From the NCBI RefSeq assembly GCF_900996245.1, contig NZ_CAAJGK010000041.1:434001-498000 (forward strand): a DNA stretch of 64,000 nt, in the 5' to 3' direction. Numbering within the stretch: position 1 is the first letter of the stretch; every line of letters begins with the position of its first letter. Positions 45,301 through 56,800 of the stretch are shown one piece after another. The stretch comes from Paraburkholderia sp. BCC1886 (GTDB lineage Bacteria; Pseudomonadota; Gammaproteobacteria; Burkholderiales; Burkholderiaceae). The translations under genes were made by a program, and so were the position numbers. The notes under the pieces were generated by a model that saw only the letters and a list, made by a program, of their open reading frames with translations, searched no databases and was not told the DNA's origin.

Positions 45301-48300
45301 CGCACGCAGATGACGCAGCATCGCGATTTCGCCGCGCTGGTCGATGCGGCGCGCGACACCGTGCTGGCCGCTCACGAGCATCGCGACGTGCCGTTCGACC
45401 GGCTCGTCAGCGCGTTGCTGCCGAACCGCACGAAAGCCGGCGATGCGCTGTTCCAGGTCAAGCTGACCGAACAGCGTCCGTTCGTCGCCGAGGGTTTCGC
45501 GCCGCTCGATGCCACGTTGCGCGTGTTGCTGAACGACACCCCGCATTTCGACCTCGCCGTCGACTTTACCGATACCGGTGCGCAGATCGATTTTCTGATT
45601 GCCTACGACGATGCGGTGTTTAGCGCCGGGTTGATCGGGCGATTCGCGGATCTGTTCGCGTCGCTCGCCGAACGTCTCGTCGATGCGCCGGACTTGCCGT
45701 TGCAGTCTCACGCGCTTCAACTCGACAATGCCTGCGGTTCGAAGCGCGACGTGCTGACTCTATGGAACGCCAGCGTCGAGACTCACCCGCAACGTATCGC
45801 GTTGCGCGACGGCGAACGCAGCGTAACCTTCGCCGAACTCGACCACGCGGCCAACGCGCTCGCTACGCAACTCGTCGCGCTTCAGGCGACGCGTGAAGCG
45901 CGCGTCGCCGTGCTGGCCGATCGTTCGATCGAACACGTGCTGGGTTTGCTCGCCGCGTTGAAAGCGGGCGCGACCTGGGTGCCGCTCGATCCGCAAGCGC
46001 CGCTTGCGCGTGTAAGCGCCCAACTCGTCGACTGCGGCGCGCGTGTGTTGCTACATGCCGCGCCGTTACCTCCTGAACTCGCGACGGCCCAAACGACTCA
46101 GCTCGCTCTGCGCTATACGCCGGAGGTGATTCGAGAGCTTGCGTCTGCGAATGTCGTGCGAGCGCCGCATCCGCAACAAGCGGCTTACATGATCTACACG
46201 TCCGGTTCGACGGGCGAGCCGAAGGGTGTGATCGTCACGCACGGCGCACTCGCGAACTACGTGCAAGGCATGCTGGCAACGCTGAACGTTGCGCCCGATG
46301 CGTCGTTCGCAATGGTCTCGACGCCGGCTGCCGACCTCGGACACACCGTGCTGTTCGGCGCATTGTGCTCGGCTCGCACGCTGCATCTGCTCGCGCCCGA
46401 TCTCGCGTTCAACCCGGACCGTTTTGCCCATTACATTGCCACGCAGCAAGTGGGCGTGCTGAAAATCGTGCCGAGTCACCTCGGCGCGTTGCTGTCGGCG
46501 GCAGAACCGCGCGACGTGTTGCCGAAGCATGCGCTGATCGTCGGTGGCGAAGCGACCCCGGCCGCCTTGCTCGACCGTCTGCGCGCGCTCGCGCCGGCAT
46601 GCCGTATTTTTAACCACTACGGTCCGACCGAAACTACGGTCGGCGTCGCGATGCACGAACTGGACGCGACGTTCGAGGCCGGCCGGGATCTGCCGCTCGG
46701 GCGCGCTTTGCCGAATATCCGGTTGCATCTGCTCGATGCACGTTTGGAGCCGGTCGAACCCGGTGAGCCCGGCGAGTTGTACGTGGGCGGAGCGAGCATC
46801 GCGCGCGGCTATCACGGACGGGCGGGGCAGAGTGCCGAGCGCTTCGTGCCCGATCCATTCACACCGGCCGCGCGTTTGTATTGCACCGGCGATCGTGCCC
46901 GACTCGGTGCGGACGGTCTGCTCGAGTATCTGGGTCGCGCGGACGATCAGATCAAGATTCGCGGATATCGCGTCGAACCCGCCGAAGTCGAACGCGTGCT
47001 GCGGCGGCTCGATGGTGTACGCGATGCCGCCGTGCTGGCGCATGAGGTGGCGTCGGGCAAACGGCTCGCCGCCTTCGTCATCGGCGACGTGGCAATCGGG
47101 CGGTTGAGGGAGCATGCGTCGGCATGGCTGCCGGATTACATGGTGCCCGCCGATATCGTCGTGCTCGATACGATGCCGTTGAACGCAAACGGCAAAATCG
47201 ACCGCGCGGCGCTTCGGGTGAAGCTGGCGGCGCATCTCGAACATGCGGTGCTTCCCGATGTGGACCAAGGGGCGGATGAAAACGACGATCCGCCGCGTGG
47301 TCCCGTGGAAAACGCGCTCGCGCAAATCTGGTCCGACGTAATCGGCGTGCCGCTGCAACGAATCGGCCGCTCGCAGAATTTCTTCGAAGTGGGCGGCGAT
47401 TCGATTCTCGGTCTCAAGGTGGTGGCGAAAGCACGCAAGGCGAAGCTGTCGATCACGCCGAAGCAGTTGTTCCAACGCCTGACGCTCGCGGAACTCGCAG
47501 AGCGCGCCGCGCCGGCTGCTGCGGCGTCTGTTGAAGCCAATGTGCAGAACGCTATTCCACGTTTGAAAGATTCCGTGCGGAGCCGCAGCCTCGCTTCGTA
47601 TGCCCAGCAGCGTTTGTGGTTCATGTGGCAACTGTCGCCGCAAAGCAGCGCTTATCACGTGGCGGGCGGGTTGTGGTTGACGGGTCCGGTCGATGCAACG
47701 GCATGGCGAACGAGCTTCGAAGCGGTCGTCGCGCGTCATGAAGTGTTGCGCACGCGCTTCGTTGCTAACGATGCGGGTCAGGGGCAGGTCGAACAGTGGA
47801 TCGATGCCGATACGCGGCTCGACTGGCGCGAAGCGACCTTGCCTTCAACCGACATCGACGACACGGCCCGTCGATTCGCGAGCGAACCGTTCGATCTTGC
47901 AAGCGGTCCGTTGTTGCGTGCAGCTTTGTATCGCGGCGATTCGGCTGCGCACGAAGGCCGCAGCCTGCTCGTCCTCGCGATGCATCACATCGTGTCGGAC
48001 GGCTGGTCGATCCAGGTGCTGCTCGAAGAACTGGTCGCGCATTACCGCGCCACTGTGCTTAACGAGCCCAACAGGCTAACGCCGCTCGGCGTCCAATACG
48101 CGGACTACGCCGCGTGGCAACGCGAATGGCTCGAAGCCGGAGAGAAAGAGAAGCAACTGGCGTACTGGAAAGAAGCACTCGGCAATTCGCACCCGGTGCT
48201 CGCGTTGCCCACTGATGCGCCACGTCAGGCAAACGCGTCGTATCACGCGGCTAGGCATCGCGTGACGCTGTCCGCGACGTTGTCGCGAGCCGTGAAGTCG

Positions 48301-50817
48301 CGCGCGCAAAGTAGTTCGGCGACGCCGTTCATGGTGCTGCTCGCCGCATTTCAGGCGCTGCTGTATCGCTACACCGGTCAGGACGATATCCGTGTCGGCG
48401 TCCCGGTGGCGAATCGTCATCGTGTGGAAACCGAGCCGTTGATCGGCTTCTTCGTCAACACGCAGGTACTCCGCGCGCAGATAAACGGCAGCGTCACGCT
48501 CGCCGCCTTGCTCGAACAAACCCGTCAGGCCACGCTCGGCGCACAGGCGCATCAGGATTTACCGTTCGACGTGCTGGTCGACGCATTGCGTCCGGAGCGC
48601 AGTCTCAGCCACACGCCGCTGTTCCAGGTAATGTTCAACCATCAGCGCAACGATTGGCGGGTGCTCGAACAACTGCCGGGTTTGTCGATCGAACCGTACC
48701 GTTTGCCTGCACCGATGGCGCAGTTCGAATTGCTGCTCGATACGCGCGAAGAAGCCGACGGCGCGATGTCGATGGAATTGACCTATGCCCGCGAACTGTT
48801 CGGCGAAGCGCTGATCGAGCGTTTTGCGCGGCATTATCAGCGCATGCTGGCCGCGTTCGCCGGCGCGGCAGAGGCGCCGCTCGAACAGCGTATCGACGAG
48901 ATCGCGCTGGTGGACGAAACCGAAGCTGCGACCCTGTCGCGGTGGAGTGTCAACCCGACACGCTACGAAGCGTGCGAGCCAGTGTTCCATGCTTTCGAAC
49001 GCCACGCGGCGCAGTATCCCGACGACATCGCGCTGCTGTTCGGCGACCTCGCGATGAGCTACGGCGAACTCAACGACCGCGCCAACCGTCTCGCGCACTG
49101 GTTGCGCGCGCAAGGTGCCGGTGTCGAATCGCGTGTCGGTATCGCGGCGCTGCGCTCGTTCGATCTGGTGATCGCGCTCTACGCAATCGTCAAGGCAGGC
49201 GCCGCGTATGTGCCGCTCGATCCGTCGTATCCCGCCGAACGGCTCGCGTACATGATCGGCGATAGCGGTCTGGATCTGCTGCTGAGCCAGCGCGGTGTCG
49301 CGTTGCCGAACGTGGACGGCGTGCGCCGCGTCGAACTCGACGCGATCGATACCGCCGGATATAGCGCGGAAAATCCCGCCGTCGCGCTGCACGGCGCGAA
49401 TCTCGCGTATGTCATCTATACGTCGGGTTCGACCGGACGCCCGAAAGGCGTCGGCAACCGTCACGATGGACTGTGGAACCGTCTCGAATGGATGCAGCGC
49501 GAGTACGAGCTGCGCCGCGCCGAAACCGTGCTGCAGAAAACCCCGTTCAGTTTCGACGTATCGGTGTGGGAGTTTTTCTGGCCGCTAAGAGTCGGCGCGC
49601 GGCTCGCTATTGCCGCGCCGGACGAGCATCGCGATCCGGCACGCCTTGCCGCGACGATTCGACGGCACGGCGTCAGTACGCTGCATTTCGTGCCGTCGAT
49701 GCTGCAGGCTTTTGTCGCGAGCGGGGCGGCAGGGTCTTGTGGCAAGACGCTGACGCGCATCGTATGCAGCGGTGAGGCATTGCCCGCCGATCTGGGCGAA
49801 CGGGTCCGCGAAACGCTGCCCGGCGTCGCGCTGCATAACCTGTACGGTCCGACCGAAGCGGCCATCGACGTGACCGCGTGGACCTGTATCGACGAACCGG
49901 GTCGCCCGGTGCCGATCGGCCGGCCGATTGCGGCAACCCAAACATGGGTGCTAGACGCGCACATGGCGCCGGTGCCGCCGGGCGTGCCGGGCGAACTGTA
50001 TCTCGGCGGCGAGGGATTGGCGCGCGGCTATCTCGGGCGAGCCGGTTTGACAGCGGATCGCTTCGTACCGAATCCGTTTGCGGCGGACGCGGCGGACGAT
50101 GCACGCCGCTGCGCACGCCGCTGCACACGCTTATACCGAACCGGCGATCTGGTGCGTTGGCGCGAGGACGGCGCGCTCGACTATCTGGGCCGTCTCGATC
50201 ATCAGGTGAAGATTCGCGGCTTTCGTATCGAGCTGGGCGAGATCGAAGCCGCCCTCAGCGCGCAAGCCGGCGTACGAGAGGCGGTCGTGGTCGCGCGCGA
50301 CTCGCGCCTGATCGCCTACGTCAGCGGCGACCTGAGCGCCGACCTGAGCGCCGCCGCACCCGACCCCGCTTCGTTGCGCACGCAACTCGCGCGGCAGTTG
50401 CCGGACTACATGGTGCCGTGGCGGATCGTGCCGCTCGCCGCGCTGCCGTTGAACGCGAACGGCAAGGTCGATCGTGCCGCACTGCCGGTGCCGGATGCGG
50501 CCGGTGCGGATCGCGAGGTGCCGTGGGAAGCGCCGCATGACGGCGTGGAGCAGGAACTGGCGACACTGTGGACCGCGTTGCTGGAGGTGGAGCGCGTCGG
50601 GCGCCATGACGATTTCTTCGTTCTGGGCGGTCATTCGCTGCTGGCCGTGCGCCTGAACGCGCGCATCGGTCTGGAGCTGAACGCCAGTCTGCCGCTCGCG
50701 ACATTGTTCGAGGTGCCGACGCTGGCCGCCCAGGCCGAGGTCATCGCGCAGTCACGCAATGCGCGTCCCTCGGACGACGCGCTGCATAGCCTGGATCTCT
50801 TTATGGACACGCTTTGA
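42313..50817 (+). CDS. Lipo-initiating NRPS (FAAL-T / C-A-T / C-A-T)
   Basis: A 2834-residue starter synthetase. The N-terminal 1-560 is a fatty acyl-AMP ligase: YTSGSTSTPKGVMVTHGS near 176, WLPLYHDMGLIG and CYGLAEATLYVSG, as in PvdL. A T domain follows (GGNS, Ser630). Module 1 has C (HHIVADGWS near 825), A (code DLTKIGHVGK, aspartate) and T (GGDS, Ser1697). Module 2 has C (HHIVSDGWS near 1891), A (code DVWHVSLIDK, serine) and T (GGHS, Ser2775). No E or TE domain is seen. It should load a fatty acid and make acyl-Asp-Ser, with Asp beta-hydroxylated by the SyrP-like enzyme. The second C domain is nearly identical in DNA to the first C domain of the next gene. Its stop overlaps the next gene's reading frame. 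Confidence 0.94.
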   Translation: MAENMIEQLRSLATLRGADTALVTLDASGDTRYDYAELDRRASALATLLRRAGTNPLRDQATQHATQPGARVLLMMDSGIDYVAAFFGCLYAGAIAVPAYPPESLRGQHLARLQSISADADAAFLVTTRALADKLGDAFDAIAPQATIITMDTLDVSDDPAFEAYRAAPADVAFLQYTSGSTSTPKGVMVTHGSLWANEAAIREGLGVTPADTFVSWLPLYHDMGLIGTLSQPVFSGIPLVLMAPQYFLERPVRWLEAIARYRGTISGGPDFAYRLCAERVSDEQRAALDLSSWRVAFSGSEPVRKATLDAFVERFAPARFAATALFPCYGLAEATLYVSGMASGEGVRAPSFSSAELASGRASAATQATLATALVSCGKPASGHTVAIVDAASGVPLEAGRIGEIRVSGPSVAAGYWRNANASAATFVEADGAVWLRTGDLGFLHDGELYVAGRSKDLLIVRGRNLYPQDIESAVEHDVELVRRGRVAAFAVEIAGQEGIGIAAEVSRNVRKLVAPEAIAAALSEAVALGCGEPASAVVLLEPGGLPKTSSGKVQRAACALGWQQRSLDAYAYFAQGRRVDEADTVRAPASLAPLTDIEQGLATFWRDALSIDMPAGPDDNFFAHGGNSLAAVQVASAVRTHWSIDYTPRDVFSAPALRDAAACVQTRLENGSTQPAPEPVRLPDALRLTSRASDEQRGLWLTWAHDPASAAYNMSGELTLRGDLDIAALQHAFASVVRDHEILRARFELDDEGEPLQVIDETLSISLDQSRLDTLAPAERSEALDALSARVAHEPFDLEHGPLIRAHLISLGGHEHRLLLASHHIVADGWSVNVLLASLASAYHAATGQRTPTTDEPRPLQVADYVAWQRAMLAEPAHASRLAHDLDYWRAQLAADGDPAKAARLFPTSSASSAAQPGRQRSHRFALDIDIAARLRSFAGERRASLFMAVLAVFNVTLQRLSGKDDIRVGAPVSQRNHPAASDMVGYLINMQVLRTQMTQHRDFAALVDAARDTVLAAHEHRDVPFDRLVSALLPNRTKAGDALFQVKLTEQRPFVAEGFAPLDATLRVLLNDTPHFDLAVDFTDTGAQIDFLIAYDDAVFSAGLIGRFADLFASLAERLVDAPDLPLQSHALQLDNACGSKRDVLTLWNASVETHPQRIALRDGERSVTFAELDHAANALATQLVALQATREARVAVLADRSIEHVLGLLAALKAGATWVPLDPQAPLARVSAQLVDCGARVLLHAAPLPPELATAQTTQLALRYTPEVIRELASANVVRAPHPQQAAYMIYTSGSTGEPKGVIVTHGALANYVQGMLATLNVAPDASFAMVSTPAADLGHTVLFGALCSARTLHLLAPDLAFNPDRFAHYIATQQVGVLKIVPSHLGALLSAAEPRDVLPKHALIVGGEATPAALLDRLRALAPACRIFNHYGPTETTVGVAMHELDATFEAGRDLPLGRALPNIRLHLLDARLEPVEPGEPGELYVGGASIARGYHGRAGQSAERFVPDPFTPAARLYCTGDRARLGADGLLEYLGRADDQIKIRGYRVEPAEVERVLRRLDGVRDAAVLAHEVASGKRLAAFVIGDVAIGRLREHASAWLPDYMVPADIVVLDTMPLNANGKIDRAALRVKLAAHLEHAVLPDVDQGADENDDPPRGPVENALAQIWSDVIGVPLQRIGRSQNFFEVGGDSILGLKVVAKARKAKLSITPKQLFQRLTLAELAERAAPAAAASVEANVQNAIPRLKDSVRSRSLASYAQQRLWFMWQLSPQSSAYHVAGGLWLTGPVDATAWRTSFEAVVARHEVLRTRFVANDAGQGQVEQWIDADTRLDWREATLPSTDIDDTARRFASEPFDLASGPLLRAALYRGDSAAHEGRSLLVLAMHHIVSDGWSIQVLLEELVAHYRATVLNEPNRLTPLGVQYADYAAWQREWLEAGEKEKQLAYWKEALGNSHPVLALPTDAPRQANASYHAARHRVTLSATLSRAVKSRAQSSSATPFMVLLAAFQALLYRYTGQDDIRVGVPVANRHRVETEPLIGFFVNTQVLRAQINGSVTLAALLEQTRQATLGAQAHQDLPFDVLVDALRPERSLSHTPLFQVMFNHQRNDWRVLEQLPGLSIEPYRLPAPMAQFELLLDTREEADGAMSMELTYARELFGEALIERFARHYQRMLAAFAGAAEAPLEQRIDEIALVDETEAATLSRWSVNPTRYEACEPVFHAFERHAAQYPDDIALLFGDLAMSYGELNDRANRLAHWLRAQGAGVESRVGIAALRSFDLVIALYAIVKAGAAYVPLDPSYPAERLAYMIGDSGLDLLLSQRGVALPNVDGVRRVELDAIDTAGYSAENPAVALHGANLAYVIYTSGSTGRPKGVGNRHDGLWNRLEWMQREYELRRAETVLQKTPFSFDVSVWEFFWPLRVGARLAIAAPDEHRDPARLAATIRRHGVSTLHFVPSMLQAFVASGAAGSCGKTLTRIVCSGEALPADLGERVRETLPGVALHNLYGPTEAAIDVTAWTCIDEPGRPVPIGRPIAATQTWVLDAHMAPVPPGVPGELYLGGEGLARGYLGRAGLTADRFVPNPFAADAADDARRCARRCTRLYRTGDLVRWREDGALDYLGRLDHQVKIRGFRIELGEIEAALSAQAGVREAVVVARDSRLIAYVSGDLSADLSAAAPDPASLRTQLARQLPDYMVPWRIVPLAALPLNANGKVDRAALPVPDAAGADREVPWEAPHDGVEQELATLWTALLEVERVGRHDDFFVLGGHSLLAVRLNARIGLELNASLPLATLFEVPTLAAQAEVIAQSRNARPSDDALHSLDLFMDTL
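47594..48660 (+). repeat. C-domain duplication, copy 1
   Basis: About 1.07 kb covering the second condensation domain of the FAAL-NRPS gene. It matches 50985-52050 base for base with only scattered differences, by eye about 95% or better. The similarity drops sharply after the ACGCCGCTGTTCCAGGT region near the end of the domain. Confidence 0.9.
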
Positions 50818-50819
50818 GC

Positions 50820-53800
50820 ATGGTTATGGAAAAGGACGCGGCGCGACGCATTGCCGAGCGCTTCATCGGCTTGACGCCGGAAAAGCGCCAGTTGTTCTGG
50901 CAGAAGATGAGCGAGCAGGGCGTCAGTCCGGCACAATTACCCATTCTCGCTCGCGAGCGGCCGGCGGCGCAGGGTGTCGCCGCGTCTTATGCGCAGCAGC
51001 GTTTGTGGTTCATGTGGCAACTGTCGCCGCAAAGCAGCGCTTATCACGTGGCGGGCGGGTTGTGGTTGACGGGTTCGGTCGATGCAACGGCATGGCGAAC
51101 GAGCTTCGAAGCGATCGTCGCGCGTCATGAAGTGTTGCGCACGCGCTTCGTTGCTAACGATGCGGGTCAGGGGCAGGTCGAACAGTGGATCGATGCGGAT
51201 ACGCGGCTCGACTGGCGCGAAGCGAATTTGCCTTCAACCGACATTGACGACACGGCCCGTCGATTCGCGAGCGAACCGTTCGATCTTGCAAGCGGTCCGT
51301 TGTTGCGTGCAGGTTTGTATCGCGGCGATTCGGCTGCGCACGAAGGCTGCAGCCTGCTCGTCCTCGCGATGCATCACATCGTGTCGGACGGCTGGTCGAT
51401 CCAGGTGTTGCTCGAAGAACTGGTCGCGCATTACCGCGCCAACGTGCTTAACGAGCCCAACAAGCTCACGCCGCTCGGCGTCCAATACGCGGACTACGCC
51501 GCGTGGCAACGCGAATGGCTCGAAGCCGGAGAGAAAGAGAAGCAACTGACGTACTGGAAAGAAGCACTCGGCAATTCGCATCCGGTGCTCCCGTTGCCCA
51601 CCGATGCGCCACGTCAGGCAAACGCGTCGTATCACGCGGCCCGGCATCGCGTGACGCTGTCCGCGACCTTGTCGCGAGCCGTGAAGTCTCGCGCGCAAAG
51701 TAGTTCGGCGACGCCGTTCATGGTGCTGCTCGCCGCATTTCAGGCGCTGCTGTATCGCTACACCGGTCAGGACGATATCCGTATCGGCGTCCCGGTGGCG
51801 AATCGTCATCGTGTGGAAACCGAGCCGTTGATCGGCTTCTTCGTCAACACGCAGGTGCTCCGCGCGCAGTTAAGCGGTGGTGTCACGCTCGCCGCCTTGC
51901 TCGAACAAACCCGTCAGGCCACGCTCGGCGCACAGGCGCATCAGGATTTACCGTTCGACGTGCTGGTCGACGCGTTGCGTCCGGAGCGCAGTCTCAGCCA
52001 CACGCCGCTGTTCCAGGTGATGTTCAACCATCAGCGCGACGACTGGCGGGTCGTGGACACGCTGCCTGGCATCACGGCGCAACGCTACGAACTGCCGGAC
52101 GAATCGGCGTTGTTCGAGCTGACCCTGAACATCGTCGAACGTGCCGATGGTGCGATGGATGCCGAATTGATCTACGCTGCCGAGCTATTCGACGCGGCGG
52201 CGATCGGCAGAATCAGCCGTCATTACGGCACGTTGCTGCAGGCGCTAGTGGACGATCCGTCGCAGCGCATCGGCGATGTCGATTTGCTCGATGCCACGGA
52301 ATGGCAGCAACTGCGCGAATGGAGTGAAGGAGATACCGCTGCTGCAGCGGCGTCTGCAGGTCTCCTCGTTCACCAGCAGATCGCTGCCTTCGCCGACACC
52401 ACGCCCGATGCCGTGGCCGTGCTTTGCGGCGACCGTCGTCTCACTTATGCCGAGCTGAATGCGCGTGCGAACCGCCTGGCTGCGCGTCTGATCCGCGAAG
52501 GCGTCCGGGCGGAAGCACGCGTCGGCCTCGCCGTATCGCGCTCGCTCGACATGGCGGTCTCCGTGCTGGCGATCCTGAAAGCGGGTGGCGCGTATGTGCC
52601 GCTGGATCCGGCTTATCCGGCCGATCGCCTCGCTTATATGATCGAAGACAGCGGTCTTGGTCTGCTGCTCGCCGACGCGATCTCCGCAGAAGGGTTGCCG
52701 CCGCTCGATACCACCCGCGTGCTGTTGCTCGACTCGCTCGATCTACACGAACCCGACGAAAGCAGCGTGAATGCCGAGCCCACGCTTCACGCCGCGAACC
52801 TGGCCTATGTCGTCTATACCTCCGGTTCGACCGGACGGCCCAAGGGTGTCGCCGTCGCGCATGGAGCGCTCGCCGGACATTGCGAAGCCATTGGCGCGCG
52901 ATATGGCATCGACGCCAGCGACCGCAGCCTGCATTTCGCGTCGATCAGTTTCGACGCCGCCGCCGAGCAATGGCTCATGCCCCTCACGCACGGCGCGTCG
53001 GTCCTGTTGCGCGACGACGAAGTGTGGTCGGCCGAGCGTCTCGCCGACGAAATTCGCACGCACGGCGTGACGATGCTCGACCTGCCGCCCGCTTACGTCG
53101 ACGCCTTCGCGCGCGAAACCGCGACGGGGGCAGTCAGTGTGCGGACCTGCATCGTCGGCGGCGAAGCGTGGTCGAAAGCCGGTTTCGAAGCCGTGCGGAC
53201 CCAGCTTGCCCCACAGCGGATTTTCAACGCCTACGGTCCGTCGGAAGCGGTCATCACGCCCACCGTCTGGCGGGCCGACACCGATTTCGAGGGCGCGTAT
53301 GCGCCGATCGGCCGACCAGTCGGCGCGCGCCGCGCGTGGGTGCTCGACGCGCGCATGAACCCGTTGCCGGCCGGCGTGCCGGGCGAACTGTATCTCGGCG
53401 GCGCTGCGCTCTCGCGCGGCTATCTGGGCCGGGCCGGCCTCAGCGCAGCGAGCTTCGTGCCCGATCCGTTCGCGAGCGAGCCTGGCGCGCGGCTTTATCG
53501 CACGGGCGACCTGGTGCGCTGGCGCGCGGACGGTCAGCTCGCTTACCTCGGCCGCCTCGATCAACAGGTGAAGGTGCGCGGTTTCCGGATCGAACCCGGT
53601 GAGGTCGAAGCCCGGTTGCGCGCGCAACCGGGTGTCGGCGATGCGGTGGTCGTCGCGCTCGACGGACCCGGCGGCATTCGTCTGGTTGCGTATGCAACGG
53701 CGCTGACAGGATGGACCCTCGACCCGGCGAGCTTGCGCACACAACTCGCCGCTACGTTGCCGGATTACATGGTGCCGGGCGCGCTGGTCGTACTCGACGC

Positions 53801-56800
53801 GCTGCCCACGACGCCGAACGGCAAAGTCGACCGACGTGCATTGCCCGCGCCCGACGTGCTCGCACCGACTTCGACGGAACAGCCGCAAGGCGCTGTCGAA
53901 ACCCGACTCGCGGCTATCTGGGCGCAGTTGCTGCGGCGCGAAACGATCGGCCGTCACGAGAATTTTTTCGAACTCGGCGGCGATTCGATCATGAGCTTGC
54001 AGATCGTCGCCCGCGCGCGCCGCGCCGGCCTCGGTCTGAGCGCGCGGCAGATCTTCGAACAGCAGACGATCGCGCAACTCGCGACGGTCGCGGTGCCGCT
54101 CGACGAAGCATCGGATGCAGCCGCTCCAGTAGACACGGCGATCGACATGCAGGCGCCGGTGCCGCTGCTGCCGATTCAGGCATGGTTCTTTAGCGAGCCG
54201 ATCGCGCAGCGCGATCACTGGAATCAGTCGGTGCTGTTGCAACTGGATGCCGCGCCCAACCTCGCCGTCCTGGAGCAGGCGTTGGCGGCCGTGATCGCGC
54301 ATCACGACGCGTTGCGTTTGCGCTTCGTGCGAAAGAATTCTGGTTCGCAGGAACACGCGAGCGGTTGGTCGCAACGTTACGCGCCAGTAGATGTCACGCC
54401 ATATCTAACACATGAAACCGGCGTACCCATCGATGCCATCGACGCACGTTGCGATGTCGTGCAGCGCGGCCTCGATATCGAAAACGGACCGCTGATCCGC
54501 GCGCTCGCGCTCGGCATCGACGATGGAAGCTGGCGTCTGTTTATCGCGATTCATCACCTCGTGGTCGATACCGTGTCGTGGCGCATTTTGATCGACGATC
54601 TGCAGCGTGTGTATAGAGACATGACTGCCGGCAAACCCTGGAGTTTGCCCGCGCCCACAACGTCTTATCAAAGCTTCGGCCGCCAGTTGCAGGCCGCCGT
54701 GAGCCAGCCAGGCTTGGCGGGCGACCTCGCGTACTGGCAGGCGCTCGCGGACGTGACCGCGCAGTTGCCGCCACGCGACAAGGTGGGTTCGTCGAACGCG
54801 CCACCCAGGCGACCTGTCCGTGCGACGCTGCAATTCGACCGCGCGATCACGCGACGGCTGCAACAGGACGCGTCGCTCGCCTATCGCACGCAACTGGCCG
54901 ACCTGCTACTGCTGGCGACCGGCCGCGCGCTTTGCGCTTTTGCAGGCTTCGAAGAACTGCGGATCGATCTCGAAGGGCATGGACGCGAAACGTATTTCGG
55001 CGCGGCGGATCTGAGCCGCACGGTAGGCTGGTTCACGAGCGTCTACCCGTTCCGGCTCGCGCCGACCGGCGAGACCGGCGCGGCGCTCAAGCGCGTGAAA
55101 GAGGCGCGCCGCGCCGTGCCGCTTAACGGCATGAGCTTCGGCATGTTGAAGTATCTCGGCTCGCCGGATCAGCGTGCGGCGCTCGCCCACGTCGGCGATG
55201 CGGACGTGTTGTTCAACTATCTCGGTCAGTTCGAAGAGACGCATGTCGACCCGAGCGCGCCCGCCTGGCGCCTCGCGACGGAAACCAGCGGCCGCACGAT
55301 TAGCGAACTCAACCGCAGCAGCCACGCGCTCGAAGTGTCCGCACAAGTCGGCGACGGCGAACTGTCGATCACGCTGCTGCATCCGCACGGCGACCGCTAC
55401 GATGCCGCGACGCTGAACTCGCTGGCCGACGCGCTGCGCACCGAACTGCTGGCGGCGCTGGCTCACTGTGAGAGCGGCGTGTCCGGTCTGACGCCTTCGG
55501 ACGTGCCGCTCGCCGCGCTCGATCAGACTCGCCTCGACAGTTTGCCGATTCCGGCCGCCGATATCGCCGACCTGTATCCGCTTTCGCCGATGCAAACCGG
55601 CATCGTGTTTCATAGCCTGCTAGGTCGCCAGCCCGGCGCCTATGTCAACCAGTTGCGCGTGGATATCGACCACGTCGATGACGCGCGCTTTGAAGCGGCA
55701 TGGGTGGCCGCAGCCGCGCGGCACGACATTCTGCGCACCGGATTCCTCGCATTCGACGATGCGCCGCGCCAGTGGGTCGCGCGCCGGATCGACACACCGT
55801 TCGAAGTCATCGACTGGCGCGATGATCCATCGACGCAGGCCGTCCCGCTGGAAGAGCGCCTCGCGCGCTTCGCGGCAGCGCAGGTCGCGCGAGGTTTCGA
55901 TCTCGCGCATCCGCCGCTGTGGCGCGTCGCGTTACTGCGCACGGGGCCGACGCGTCATCACTTCGTGTGGACGTTTCATCACGCGTTGCTCGACGGCTGG
56001 AGCGCGGCGCAATTGCTCGCCGAAGTGCTGGCGTCTTACGAAGGACGGCCGGTCGATGCGTCACCGGGACGCTATCGTCATTTCATCGCCTGGCTCGGCG
56101 AGCGTTCACGCGACGCCGGCGAAACATGGTGGCGCGAGCAGACCTCCGCGCTCGAAGCACCGACCTTGCTCGCGCAGGCGTTGCCCGGCGCGTTGAACCC
56201 GCGAGGCGTCGAGATATCGCACACGACGACGCACGGCAGCCAGACCCTGGTTTGGGACGCGCCACGTTCCGAAGCGCTAGGCCGTTTCGCGAGGACGCAA
56301 CGGGTGACGCTGAACACGCTGGTTCAGGCCGCGTGGCTCCTGCTGCTGCAGCGATATACCGGGCAGCGCGCAGTGAGTTTCGGCGCAACCGTGGCGGGCC
56401 GTCCCGAATCGCTGCCGGGCGCCGAGCGCACGCTCGGCCTGTTCATCAACACTATTCCGGTGATCGGCGCGCCAGACCCGGCGATGACGGTCGCGACCTG
56501 GCTGGAACACATTCAGGGCCAAGGGGTGGCGGCTCGCGAGCATGAACACGTCGCGCTCTACGACATCCAGCGTTGGGCAGGCGTGGACGGCGGGCAGGCG
56601 TTGTTCGACAGCATCGTGGTGTTCGAGAACTATCCCGTCGACGATATGCTTCGCGCCGCCGGCTCGCGCGAGTTGCAATTCTCCGGCTTGCATAACGAGG
56701 ACCGGACGAGTTATCCGCTGACCCTGTCGGTGACGCAAGCGCAGGGCGCCGTCACGGCATTCCAGATCGAATTCGCCTACGCGTGCGATATCTTCAGTGG

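Noticed and set aside
46066..47739. A 557-codon minus-strand open frame inside the FAAL-NRPS gene
   Set aside because: It overlaps well-defined A, T and C domains on the other strand and has the composition of a GC-rich shadow frame.
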